A model generated the notes under the pieces. It had not been told where the DNA came from, ran no database searches, and was given only the letters and a program-made list of their open reading frames with translations. Below, piece by piece: positions 8,008 to 16,828 of a stretch of 64,000 nucleotides of DNA; positions within the stretch are counted from its first letter, which is position 1, and each line of letters begins with the position of its first letter. Origin of the DNA: JAPLST01 sp964397565 (GTDB taxonomy: Bacteria; Auribacterota; UBA3054; JAPLST01). The position numbers and the translations under genes are program-made. Where the stretch lies: the NCBI GenBank assembly GCA_964397565.1, contig CAYNJC010000009.1, forward strand, positions 1 to 64,000. The letters run 5' to 3'.

Positions 8008-11000
8008 ATGCGCGAGCAGACTCATGACTGCAATCGACGGAGCCTATTTAGTGAGAAAACTGAGGCAATGACTGTGCACCAGAATGATGACTTATTGACA
8101 GGCCTTCCAGATGCAGGCTGCGTCTCGAGTCCCAGCTCCACGGGAGGAGCGGGCACGTTCTTCGAGCAGCACGTTGATGCCTACTGGCTCGCCCACTTGC
8201 TCGTTGGGGGCATACCGCCGATCTTGATCGACTGTTCGGTAGTGGCGGTCCACCTGCAGACCGAGCATATCGGATGGCATACGGACGATTTTCTGATCAT
8301 CGGTCAGAACGGTGCCGGATGCCAACGCAAGCTGGCCGGTCAGGTGAAGCGGACTTTTACAGTCAGTGCGGCTGATGACGAGTGCAAGAAAGCGATCGCG
8401 GACTTTTGGAGGGACTTCAAGAGCGCCGAGCTGTTTTCTCCAGACACCGATCGCTTCGCACTCGTCACGCTCCGAGGCACCAGCATCTTGCTCGAACACT
8501 TCGCGGGACTCCTGGACTGCGCCCGTGCGGCCCACGACAGCGCCGAGTTTGAGCACCGGCTTGCGACGACAGGTTTCATCGCGAAAAAGGCCGTTCATTA
8601 CTGCCTCGAACTGTGCAAGATCGTAGGCGAAGTCGAGGGGAGAAGTGTCACAGCGGCGGATATCTGGCCGTTCCTGCGCGTCCTTCACGTTCTGAGCCTC
8701 GACTTGCAAACGTCGACCCGGCAGACCGAGGCGGTGATCAAGAGCCTGCTCGGTCACACAACGCCGGATTCCGACACACTGGGCACTGCAGAAGCATCCT
8801 GGAACGCCTTGCTATCGCTCGCTGCGGACGCGATGCCGGAAGCCCGCAGTTTCAGACGCGACGATTTGCCCGACACTTTGCGGCAGCACCATTCTGTTCT
8901 CGGCGGAACTGAACAAAGGGCGTTGCGGGCGCTAAAAGATCACACTGTGCTCATCCTGAGTGGAATCCGCTCGACGATAGGCAGTGATTTTCACTTGCGT
9001 CGCGCCGGTCTCGTGCAGCAGGTGCTCGGACAACTGGAGTCGGACCAGGTTGTCTTGGTATCTGGTCCTGCGGGTAGCGGAAAGTCTGGTGTCGCCAAGG
9101 ACGCCATCGCCATCCTCTCCACCGACTATTTCGCGTTCAGCTTCCGGGCGGAAGAATTCGCACAGCCCCACTTCAGCACAACACTGGGAAACGCCCAGAT
9201 TCCAGTAAACGCGGTCACTTTAGGAGCAATCTTAGCGGGCCAAGACCGGAAAGTTGTGCTGATCGAGAGCGTGGAACGCCTGCTTGAAAAGTCCACGCGC
9301 GATGCCTTCAGTGATCTGCTGGCGCTTGCAGCGGTGGACAAAAGCCTGCGCATCATGTTGACATGCCGCGACTACTCGACTGACTTGGTGCGAGCAAGCT
9401 TCTTGGCGTCCCTACGCATCGATCATTCTGTCATTGTCATTCCGCTGCTTGATGACACAGAGTTGGCGGAAGTGGAAGAGTTCCATCCAACGCTCGCCCG
9501 ACCGCTCGCGAATCCAGAGTTGCGCCGGGTACTGCGTAATCCATATTTTCTCGACAAGGCGCTGCAGATCTCGTGGTCGGCGGACCGGCCTCTACCCCAG
9601 AGCGAGCGCGAGTTCCGGGCCGTTTTCTGGCACGAGATCGTCCGTGCCGACGACCGTCCCGCGGCAGGTGCGCCACGCCGGCGCGAGGAAGCCTTGGAGG
9701 AGATCGCCGTGCGGCGGGCGCGGGCTCTGTCGGCGTACGTCACCTGTAACGGCCTGGACGCGGCTGTTGTCCACAGCCTCCGACAAGACTCCCTGCTCGC
9801 CTTTTCAGACCAGAGCGGAGCGCTCGTGGCGCCCGCCCACGACGTTCTGGAAGACTGGGCGATCTTGCAGTGGATTGAGGGAAAGCATCTCACGAGCGAA
9901 GGCTCGTTCCAAGCGCTTTCAGAAGCAATCGGGCCGTATCCTGCGGTGCGCCGCGCCTATCGGAAGTGGCTGGCCGAGCTAATTGAGCGTGATTTTGGCG
10001 CCGCTGATCGGCTGTTCAATGCTGCTTTTGCCGAGGCGGCTGTCTCGGCTCAATTTCGGGATGACACGCTCGTGTCGCTCCTGCGTGCACCCTCGTCGCC
10101 TGCTTTATTGGACAGGTACAGCACCGAATTACTGGCGAATAACAAAAATCATCTCAGGCGTGTGATCCATCTTCTTCGTGTTGCCTGCGTGACGACACCG
10201 GCGTGGCTGCCGCCAGCGGCAGTCCATTGCTCGCTCCTCAATGCACCCGACGGGCCGGCGTGGGCATGCGTCCTGGGGCTGGTGCAAAGCCATCTAAAGT
10301 CATTTGTCCAAGAAGACGGCTCGCTTGTGCTTGGATTGATAGAAGATTGGGCTAAGAGTGTCACATGGCAGAATCGTTATCCGGAGGGAGCCCAATCCGT
10401 TGCAGCTATCGCGCACTGGCTCCTTTCCAGTTTCGACGAGTACCGGTCGAAGGATCAGCGCAAGCGCACGCTGAAGGTGATTGCCAAGATCCCTAATGAA
10501 GACACTGAACGTTTCGCCGCTCTTTTACAGGGAAGCCGCTGCGAGGATGATCGAGATCGGGCGGCAGAGGAGTTCCGGACTATTATATTTACAGGTATGG
10601 AAGGTAATGCAGCGGCTAGGGACATGCCCGACACCATAGTGTCGGCCGCAAACGACTATCTACTCTGTTCGGAAGCCGACCTCCGTCATGAATGGGATTT
10701 CGCACCTGATCTGGAACTCGAGAGCCTCTTTGGCATAAAGTGTGGCAGGAGCCAAGAGTTCTTCCATGCCAGTGCCTACCGCGGTCCCTTCCTTGCACTT
10801 CTGCGCCATCATCCTATGAAAGGCCTCGCATTTATTATCAACGTATTCAACCACAGTGCGGAGTACTATGCGCATCCGAGGGTCCGCTCGGAGTATGTCG
10901 AACTGCCCTTCGAAATTACGCTGACTTTTTCGGATGGAACAGTGCGGACGCAGTGGTGTAACTCGCGACTTTGGAACCTCTATAGAGGGACTTCAGTCGG

Positions 11001-13215
11001 CCCCTATGTGATGCAATCTCTCCTTATGGCGTTAGAACACTGGCTGCTGGAGCTTGCAGAGATGCAAGCGCAAGAATTAGACTTGGTCCTGCTCAGAATT
11101 TTGCGAGAGAGCAGATCTGCCGCGCTCACCGCCGTCGTGGCGAGTATCGCGACTGCCTTCCCTGATGCGTCAGGCGAGACACTGTTGATCCTGCTCAGAT
11201 CGCCTTTGTGCATCCGACTAGATCGCGAGCGCCTCGTGCAAGAATCTCTGATAACGTCCAGGTTATTTCACTTAATGCCCGAATTTGACTCAAGGAACAC
11301 CATCTACGACCAAGAACGGAAGGAATCGGATGCACGCCCCCATCGCCATGACCATCTTGAGACTGCCATCACGAATCTTCAGTTTGGACCGCTTGCCGCA
11401 CGTGTGCATGAAATTCTCGATCAGCACCGGGGCGCCCTGCCGCCGAATTCGGAGCAGACGGAGGATGATCGCGCATGGCGCCTCTCAATGCACCGTATGG
11501 ACCTTCGACAGTATTCCGTAGCCGAGGTCGATGCGACAGACGTGGTAGAGGCAACCGACGCCCCGTCTACCGAGCCTAAACGACGCCGAATACGATTGGA
11601 CCCGAACGAGCCGGAGCCGGACGTTAAGGAGATGATGCACAAGAGCGCCGTCATGCTCAATTCAATGATGGGAAAGATCAGCCTTCTCATGTGGGGTAAT
11701 AAAGTGTTCGCTCATGAGCAACCTACGACTTACGATCCTGTGCAGTGGCAGCAGAGGCTAAAGGAAGCACGAACTGCCGGAGTCTGGGATGATAATGGCG
11801 AGGAGCACGACCTGCACCGAGGTGGCCCCGGGTTCGTCGCTGCTTTGTGCGTTCGCGATCACTGGGAGGACATGTCGGCTGACGAACGGGATTGGTGCTT
11901 TGGCGTGGTCTGCTCGGAAGTGGAACGGAACGCAGATCACTGGAACAAACTTCCACGCATGCAACGGAATGGCATGTGTGCCGACCGCCCGTGCGCCTCG
12001 GTCATTTCGTTGCTAATCGGAAAATCGCTGTCCAAAACGCAGCGATTGCGTGTTGAGCAGACGTTTGCGACCGCACTGACCCATTCAAATGAGGAGGTGC
12101 GCTGGTACGCGGTGTGGGGCATCGCCAATCAGCTATGGTCCATCGACCGCGAACTGGCCATGCGCTGCGTGAATGCCCTTGCCAGCGAGGCGACTCTGGT
12201 CGACCAAGCGCGAGGCATAGAGGTCAAACGTCCCTACGACGAGCGTCGGCAAATCGACGCGATCCTAGCCGATGCGGCTTCAGCCGTCCGGCAGCGATTC
12301 TGGCACACGAGAGGTATCGCGGAGGATGCGTATCGGAGTCTGAACACTAAGCAATGGTTCGGCGCAGAGGCAAACGTGCGAATCCTAGCGATCTTGAGTC
12401 GGGTGTCAACCGAGCCTGTGGCCATAGAGAGCTTCACGCGAGCTGCACACACGCTAGTTGAATGGTGGGATTCTGACGATGACCGCAGACGTAGCCGCGA
12501 CGGAGCACATCGCGAACGCAACCACGAGACTGAATCGGCGGTATACGAACTCCTCCGGAGTTTCGTAATGCGGACATCTAAAAATGCGCCCATAACAATA
12601 CTCCAAGCAGTGCTCGATGCGGTTGACCGCCACCCGGGCGAGATCCACTGGTTCGTCCAGGGCCTGATCGGTGTTGAGGATCGCGAGCCGAATACTAACC
12701 AATTTTGGCTTGTGTGGGAGCTTTTTGCCGACAGAGTCAGGCGCGCGAAGTGGCTGGCCCAGTTAGATGACGAACACCCGACCGGGGACCAAATGGTTTC
12801 CGCCATTTTCCTGGGAACTTGGTGGAAGGAAGAGGTTCGCCACTGGAGGAGTTTAGAAGGACATCAACACCGTGTGCACATTTTGTTTAAGAACTTGCCT
12901 CCTTGTTCTGTTGTGCTCGATGGCTATGTCAGGTTCCTGTATCATATCGGTCAGCAGTCCCTTCCTGAAGCCTTCGTCCAAATTGCCGAGCGCCTCCAGT
13001 CAGGAGACACTCAATGGATGCTTAGAAGAACGAACACTGTTTTCATGCTTGAAGTGCTGCTCCAGCGGCACGTGTACAGCAGGCCACTGGAACTCAAGCA
13101 AAGCCCTGCGCTCCGTGACGCGGTGCTTGTGCTGCTTGATCTGCTCGTCGAAAGTGGTTCATCAGCGGCATTTCGAATGCGAGATGACTTCGTAACACCA
13201 GCCTCAAACACATGA
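8008..13215 (+). CDS. Giant Cap4/DUF4297-like nuclease - STAND-type NTPase, candidate anti-phage protein
   Basis: 1735 residues. Residues about 45-140 contain GGAGTFFEQ (E53), DDFLIIG (D93/D94), QVKR (112-115) and a following FWRDF segment, matching the Cap4/DUF4297 dsDNA endonuclease layout used as effector in antiviral STAND (Avs) proteins. The NTPase core has Walker A GPAGSGKS (353-360), a VVLIESVERLL strand near 415 and a LTCRDYSTD motif (about 451-458), then a winged-helix-like segment ending PAHDVLEDWAIL. The remaining 1000 or so residues are mainly helical and probably sense the trigger, as in Avs proteins. The start is uncertain: 8008 follows the nuclease-like gene by 15 bp without a Shine-Dalgarno sequence; 8068 is an in-frame alternative. 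The defence role is inferred from domain order and context. Confidence 0.7.
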   Translation: MREQTHDCNRRSLFSEKTEAMTVHQNDDLLTGLPDAGCVSSPSSTGGAGTFFEQHVDAYWLAHLLVGGIPPILIDCSVVAVHLQTEHIGWHTDDFLIIGQNGAGCQRKLAGQVKRTFTVSAADDECKKAIADFWRDFKSAELFSPDTDRFALVTLRGTSILLEHFAGLLDCARAAHDSAEFEHRLATTGFIAKKAVHYCLELCKIVGEVEGRSVTAADIWPFLRVLHVLSLDLQTSTRQTEAVIKSLLGHTTPDSDTLGTAEASWNALLSLAADAMPEARSFRRDDLPDTLRQHHSVLGGTEQRALRALKDHTVLILSGIRSTIGSDFHLRRAGLVQQVLGQLESDQVVLVSGPAGSGKSGVAKDAIAILSTDYFAFSFRAEEFAQPHFSTTLGNAQIPVNAVTLGAILAGQDRKVVLIESVERLLEKSTRDAFSDLLALAAVDKSLRIMLTCRDYSTDLVRASFLASLRIDHSVIVIPLLDDTELAEVEEFHPTLARPLANPELRRVLRNPYFLDKALQISWSADRPLPQSEREFRAVFWHEIVRADDRPAAGAPRRREEALEEIAVRRARALSAYVTCNGLDAAVVHSLRQDSLLAFSDQSGALVAPAHDVLEDWAILQWIEGKHLTSEGSFQALSEAIGPYPAVRRAYRKWLAELIERDFGAADRLFNAAFAEAAVSAQFRDDTLVSLLRAPSSPALLDRYSTELLANNKNHLRRVIHLLRVACVTTPAWLPPAAVHCSLLNAPDGPAWACVLGLVQSHLKSFVQEDGSLVLGLIEDWAKSVTWQNRYPEGAQSVAAIAHWLLSSFDEYRSKDQRKRTLKVIAKIPNEDTERFAALLQGSRCEDDRDRAAEEFRTIIFTGMEGNAAARDMPDTIVSAANDYLLCSEADLRHEWDFAPDLELESLFGIKCGRSQEFFHASAYRGPFLALLRHHPMKGLAFIINVFNHSAEYYAHPRVRSEYVELPFEITLTFSDGTVRTQWCNSRLWNLYRGTSVGPYVMQSLLMALEHWLLELAEMQAQELDLVLLRILRESRSAALTAVVASIATAFPDASGETLLILLRSPLCIRLDRERLVQESLITSRLFHLMPEFDSRNTIYDQERKESDARPHRHDHLETAITNLQFGPLAARVHEILDQHRGALPPNSEQTEDDRAWRLSMHRMDLRQYSVAEVDATDVVEATDAPSTEPKRRRIRLDPNEPEPDVKEMMHKSAVMLNSMMGKISLLMWGNKVFAHEQPTTYDPVQWQQRLKEARTAGVWDDNGEEHDLHRGGPGFVAALCVRDHWEDMSADERDWCFGVVCSEVERNADHWNKLPRMQRNGMCADRPCASVISLLIGKSLSKTQRLRVEQTFATALTHSNEEVRWYAVWGIANQLWSIDRELAMRCVNALASEATLVDQARGIEVKRPYDERRQIDAILADAASAVRQRFWHTRGIAEDAYRSLNTKQWFGAEANVRILAILSRVSTEPVAIESFTRAAHTLVEWWDSDDDRRRSRDGAHRERNHETESAVYELLRSFVMRTSKNAPITILQAVLDAVDRHPGEIHWFVQGLIGVEDREPNTNQFWLVWELFADRVRRAKWLAQLDDEHPTGDQMVSAIFLGTWWKEEVRHWRSLEGHQHRVHILFKNLPPCSVVLDGYVRFLYHIGQQSLPEAFVQIAERLQSGDTQWMLRRTNTVFMLEVLLQRHVYSRPLELKQSPALRDAVLVLLDLLVESGSSAAFRMRDDFVTPASNT

Positions 13216-13600
13216 GTTGCTGCCACGGTTAGGCCATCTGGATCGGACTTGAACAAGGCATTCAGCATTACCGAGTTACACACTGATTGTGGTGCTTACA
13301 ATGCCAATTTGCACAGTGAGAACCCGATTCTGGTGAGGCACGGCGGCAGCGCAGCATCGAGGTCCAGGCCGCTGCCGGGACTAGCCCAGTCAGCGCGGCA
13401 GTTTTCCGTTTTCGGTTTTCCGTTTTCGGTTTTCCGTTTTCGGATCACCAACCAACCGCATTCGCCGCGCGGCGGCGGGCAGAGTGCGGAATGGGGCATG
13501 CATTGACAGTTGACAAATTGGGAAGCGGCGCTTCGCGCGCATAAGTAAATTCGTTTTTGCGGAAGGATTTTGAGAAGCGCTCACAAAGCGTACTGCACTA
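13216..13600. repeat. Intergenic region with three perfect 14-bp tandem repeats
   Basis: No gene is supported. Bases 13402-13443 are three exact copies of TTTTCCGTTTTCGG. Around 13290-13315 is TTACAATGCCAATTTGCACAG, which resembles 16289-16311 upstream of the degraded leader copy C, so the duplication may extend beyond the promoter. The rest is low-information intergenic sequence. Confidence 0.6.
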
Positions 13601-13607
13601 ACGATAA

Positions 13608-13630
13608 CAAACGACAGAAAATGTCGTCTG
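13608..13630. repeat. Hairpin family copy 2
   Basis: CAAACGACA, loop GAAAA, TGTCGTCTG: 8 of 9 stem pairs with the 5-nt loop typical of the family. It lies 31 bp ahead of the -35 box of leader module B, the same relative position as copy 1 in module A. Confidence 0.6.
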
Positions 13631-13661
13631 TGGCGACGCATCATGTCCGCTCCTATAGCAC

Positions 13662-13690
13662 TTGACACAACCGGCGCGCAATGCTATGAT
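13662..13690 (+). promoter_or_regulatory. Promoter of duplicated leader module, copy B
   Basis: Consensus-grade: TTGACA (13662-13667), 17-bp spacer ending TGC, TATGAT (13685-13690). The sequence from the hairpin at 13608 to about 13830 is similar to module A (7117-7350). It reads through the 44-residue ORF towards the HEPN gene and the attC-bounded cassettes, so it may serve as the array promoter. Confidence 0.75.
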
Positions 13691-13760
13691 TTTGAGTTCA
13701 GGTTGGGCTCCGGTCGTGCTGGAGCGCGGTCAGAAACAAGAATAATGTAACTGCTTTGTC

Positions 13761-13895
13761 ATGCGTGCTATGCAGAATGTGTTTGAGGGCGTGCTGATGC
13801 TGCTCCGCGAGCACATGCCGCAGGATAATCCGAGCAAACAAACGCCAAGCGGCGCCGCTGTGCTTGCCGCACCAGCAGTGAACAGAATATCATGA
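13761..13895 (+). CDS. Small 44-residue ORF in leader module B
   Basis: Encodes MRAMQNVFEGVLMLLREH followed by an NPSKQ stretch and an Ala/Pro-rich end. The first half aligns with the 60-residue ORF at 7272; the C-termini differ. The gene is too short for usual gene callers. There is no clear Shine-Dalgarno sequence. It precedes the HEPN gene by 40 bp. Conservation of a reading frame in two diverged copies favours a real peptide, but DNA duplication alone could also explain the likeness. Confidence 0.4.
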   Translation: MRAMQNVFEGVLMLLREHMPQDNPSKQTPSGAAVLAAPAVNRIS

Positions 13896-13935
13896 GAACT
13901 AAGTAGAATTACTAGTTACAAATAAAGGAGTATGC

Positions 13936-14463
13936 TTGAGCTGGATTGTCTTTGACGAGCGACTCAACGAGGCGGACATGATGGGAGCCGCTGGCCGCAG
14001 CCTGTTCGTTTGCCAGCACTTCGAGTCGACTTGCAAAGACATCGTCGCTTGGCTCTGTCTGGCGAAGGCGCTGACTGAAGACCAGTTCGAGTTCCTTGAC
14101 GACGCCCACAAAGACTATGTTCTAACGCTCCTCAAGCTCTTCCTGGGCAAGTCGATCGAGCGTCTCGGCGAAGACCATCCTGATATCCCTGCAGCGGACA
14201 TCGACACTCTTAAAGCGGCCGCAAGCTCGCGCAACTATATCTGTCATGACCTCCTGCTCGATCACATCCATACCGGTTTTGGTCGACATTATGTGCGACA
14301 TTGGGATGAGCGGCTGCACCGCGAGCGCGTGGTGGCTTTGGCGCAGGGAGACTATCTGGTCTCTCGATGGTCCTACGAGTTTCACGAGAAAGAATCCGGT
14401 GCCTTAATTGGGCGCGAGGGATACGTGGAGCGTGTCGTTCAATGGGTGTTCGCTGATGGCTAA
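13936..14463 (+). CDS. HEPN-motif protein in an integron-type cassette
   Basis: A TTG start at 13936 is supported by AAGGAG (13925-13930) five bases upstream; the overlapping ATG at 13932 runs into a stop within seven codons. The 175-residue, mostly helical protein contains RNYICH (R99 to H104), the Rx4H motif of HEPN ribonuclease-fold proteins, which are common toxins and effectors in defence systems. The stop codon TAA lies inside the R'' core (GCTAAC) of the attC-like site at 14458-14542, the normal arrangement for a gene cassette. The C-terminus (VSRWSYEFHEKESG...GREGYVERVV) is not recognised. RNase activity is inference from the motif. Confidence 0.65.
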   Translation: MSWIVFDERLNEADMMGAAGRSLFVCQHFESTCKDIVAWLCLAKALTEDQFEFLDDAHKDYVLTLLKLFLGKSIERLGEDHPDIPAADIDTLKAAASSRNYICHDLLLDHIHTGFGRHYVRHWDERLHRERVVALAQGDYLVSRWSYEFHEKESGALIGREGYVERVVQWVFADG

Positions 14464-14542
14464 CAAGCGCATCGAGCGGACGGCGAGAGGTAGACTGCGG
14501 AAGAGAGGCGGGTGACCGCCGCTCATGCGCCAGACGTTAGCT
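14458..14542 (+). other. attC-like integron recombination site 1
   Basis: Left end GGCTAACAAGCGCATCGAGC and right end reading GCGCCAGACGTTAGCT form an imperfect palindrome: GCTAAC pairs with GTTAGC, GCGCAT with ATGCGC, GAGCGG with CCGCTC, with unpaired extra bases on one arm (C after GCGCAT, A after GAGCGG). The cores fit RYYYAAC and GTTRRRY. The HEPN stop codon lies in the left core and the next gene starts 4 bp after the right core. These are the hallmarks of attC. Confidence 0.8.
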
Positions 14543-14546
14543 TAAG

Positions 14547-16211
14547 ATGAAAGACACCGAAAGAGAACTCTCGCCGCGATACTACATTGCCGAAGGATCC
14601 ATTTGGCTGTTCATTGCCATCTTGCTGGTCTCGCGATTTATTGGTCTGGCCCCAGACCAAGCTCTTCCTGTCCTGAGCGTCAATGTGGGCAACATCGAGT
14701 ACTATCCCAGAGTTGTCGCCGCCTTGTTGCTCGCCGCAGTATTTTACATGGTAGTCGAATGGAAGCAGTCTGCACCCACGGCGCGAGACACAAACTGGCA
14801 GCGCATTCGCCTGAGTTTCACGGGGCTGTCGGCGGCGGCTTCACTGTGGATATCGTACCCTATCATTGCTCAAAACACGCAGTTCGCGGCCGTATCACCG
14901 GCATGGTATCTAGGATTCGCGGCGATAGGGTTTTTCCTCGGGTTATTTGGCTCGGTCTTGGCCTTCTCTGCACTGATGACCCGAAGTCTTGAGGAATCCA
15001 AGCGACTGCGCCTTCCACGTGTCCCCGCAGCGAGTCGAGCACAATTCTTTACATGGACACCGGCGATTCTGTTACTCATGGTTGCCTATTACGTTCTCAT
15101 TTCGTTTTCGCCTCCAGTGATTCGCGGTATTGCAGGCGCTCTCGTTGTGGTTCCTTTCATCCTGATGATTGGCAAAAAATGGAAGTCACTTTATCTTGCA
15201 CGCGATGACAATGGAAAGCGCATACCGTACTTACAGCGCATGGCGCGACTGAAAGAAATCTACGACTTTCACGATTACGCCTACTTCCTCATGGATGAAG
15301 GCGAACGTGCAACAAAAGAACTCGACATTCCTGCGCCTGATTCACCGCAGGCTGTCCAGCAGGCGATACAGAAGAACTACTCGGCAGCACAAGCTCAAAC
15401 GCCCGTCAAGTTCCGTGCTCAGCTATTGGAGGCTATGCAACTTAGGTTCTACCCGAAGGACGGGAATCCGAGAAACTATCATGCTGAGAACTGTGGTGTT
15501 GGAGTCTCCAATCATCAGGGCAGGAAAGAGCAGGTCCGTGTTCTTTTTATTCCGGAAGATTCAGGTGATCCCAAGAAGGAGATGGCGATTTCCTGTGCTG
15601 CTGTGGAGAAGTATGCCGAAGAATACATTAGAGACCACGCCGACCAGCAGAACATGAGTTCCCGCAAGATCGTCTCCCACGCTGTCAACCGCGCCGTGAT
15701 GGAAGCTATAGTTGACGATGGAGGACCTCGGCTTCACAGACTGGTAGAAAGCGGAGAAGAGACACGCGTTGCGGAGCTGCTCAAACAGAAACCTGATGTC
15801 AACGAGAGAGCTGAGGCCGGATGGACACCACTTCTCTATGCCTCTGCACAGGGTTATCCTCGAATAGTGCACATGCTGCTTGATGCTGGTGCGAACCCAG
15901 ACATCGGCAACGCGCTCGGGATAACGCCACTCATTTATAGTGCACGATACGGGAATGCAGAAGTCTGCCAGGTCCTTCTTGACTATGAAGCGGATGTGGA
16001 TCTCCAAGACGTGTACGGCATGAGTGCTCTGATGGTGGCCTGTCGCGATGGTCATAGTGAGATTGTGAAGTTACTGTTGGATGCAAGAGCAAATCCCAAA
16101 ATCGAGACAAGGGAAGGCAAGACTGCCTTGGACTTCTGCTATGCATGTGGTCACGGCCGAATTGCCAAAACACTGAAGAGAGCTAACAAGAGCATTCAAC
16201 ATGCAAAATGA
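14547..16211 (+). CDS. Membrane protein with C-terminal ankyrin repeats, integron-type cassette gene
   Basis: 554 residues. Hydrophobic segments near 15-35, 52-70, 95-113, 118-145 and 168-210 indicate about five or six membrane passes; a soluble middle region follows, then four ankyrin repeats from about 395 to 545 (GWTPLLYASAQGYPRIVHML, GITPLIYSARYGN, GMSALMVACRDGH, GKTALDFCYACGH). Ankyrin repeats bind other proteins. The ATG lies 4 bp after attC site 1 and the last nine or so codons run into attC site 2, so this gene with its 3' attC is one cassette of about 1.7 kb, in the same orientation as the HEPN gene. No enzymatic motif was found; function unknown. Confidence 0.75.
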   Translation: MKDTERELSPRYYIAEGSIWLFIAILLVSRFIGLAPDQALPVLSVNVGNIEYYPRVVAALLLAAVFYMVVEWKQSAPTARDTNWQRIRLSFTGLSAAASLWISYPIIAQNTQFAAVSPAWYLGFAAIGFFLGLFGSVLAFSALMTRSLEESKRLRLPRVPAASRAQFFTWTPAILLLMVAYYVLISFSPPVIRGIAGALVVVPFILMIGKKWKSLYLARDDNGKRIPYLQRMARLKEIYDFHDYAYFLMDEGERATKELDIPAPDSPQAVQQAIQKNYSAAQAQTPVKFRAQLLEAMQLRFYPKDGNPRNYHAENCGVGVSNHQGRKEQVRVLFIPEDSGDPKKEMAISCAAVEKYAEEYIRDHADQQNMSSRKIVSHAVNRAVMEAIVDDGGPRLHRLVESGEETRVAELLKQKPDVNERAEAGWTPLLYASAQGYPRIVHMLLDAGANPDIGNALGITPLIYSARYGNAEVCQVLLDYEADVDLQDVYGMSALMVACRDGHSEIVKLLLDARANPKIETREGKTALDFCYACGHGRIAKTLKRANKSIQHAK

Positions 16212-16256
16212 CTCGCGCGACGCAGGCCATTTTGAGCATGATGCTCGACGTTAGCG
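16181..16256 (+). other. attC-like integron recombination site 2
   Basis: Left arm AGCTAACAAGAGCATTCAAC and right arm ending TGCTCGACGTTAGCG pair as GCTAAC/GTTAGC, GAGCAT/ATGCTC, ATGC/GCAT and AAAATG/CATTTT, with unpaired bases between. Core boxes fit RYYYAAC and GTTRRRY. It overlaps the last codons of the ankyrin gene. Together with site 1, spaced 1.7 kb apart, this is a cluster of attC sites with no integrase gene in the window. Confidence 0.78.
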
Positions 16257-16828
16257 CCGCGCCGCGCGGGGCCTATTTGTGGCTGGCGTTTACAATTGCC
16301 AATTTGTGCAGAACAGCAAGACGTTTTCCTCGAACCACTCCGTCGGCGGCTGGCGAGACTATCAAAGCCAACTCCAAGCAGGGTGCGCGGCTATCCACGC
16401 TCCACACCTGCGGCGGGACAAAATTGACCAAGTCAGCGCGAAGGCAGTCTTGTGCTTTTTGTGAGTTGTTGTGGCAAAACATGTTGTTCCTGCTGTGGTG
16501 GCGGTCAGACATCCCCAGTGCCGTCTGCAAACAAGCTCCATTACTGATTGGCAGAATCGCCGCACAGAGGCGGCTCCCACATTCTTTAAGCATCTGCCAC
16601 CGACGTATCCCGCCGCTGGCGGAACTCCATGCAGCCATAAGTCGCTGCCGTACGCCACGCGCTCCGCGCGGGGCATGCTGACCGTGCTGATCGCGGTTGA
16701 CTCCGCCGCTGCGCAATGCTTTGATAGCGCCACGTTGCGGCACCGTGCCTGCCGCACCACCAGTGAACAGAATGTGATGTCGGAAGACATGGATTTGCGT
16801 TGATAGCGGTAAGAAGATATACTATGCC
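16257..16828. other. Non-coding stretch after the cassette array, with degraded leader module C
   Basis: About 570 bp without a supportable gene. The right part carries a promoter-like copy of the duplicated module (16697-16725) joined directly to sequence matching the 3' end of module B (TGCCGCACCACCAGTGAACAG at 16749-16769 versus a near-identical string at 13866-13886). The middle of the module, including the small ORF, is missing. The left part (about 16289-16311) resembles 13290-13315. Confidence 0.55.
16697..16725 (+). promoter_or_regulatory. Promoter-like remnant of leader module, copy C
   Basis: TTGACT (16697-16702), 17-bp spacer ending GCGCAATGC as in modules A and B, TTTGAT (16720-16725). 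It is the best promoter candidate ahead of brnT, about 100 bp downstream, though weaker than copies A and B. Confidence 0.5.

Noticed and set aside
13228..13234. GTTAGGC as a third attC core after the STAND-type gene
   Set aside because: No matching RYYYAAC arm at proper distance and no palindrome around it.
13402..13443. Three exact 14-bp repeats as a possible CRISPR or VNTR locus
   Set aside because: No spacers, no cas genes; simple tandem repeat of low complexity.
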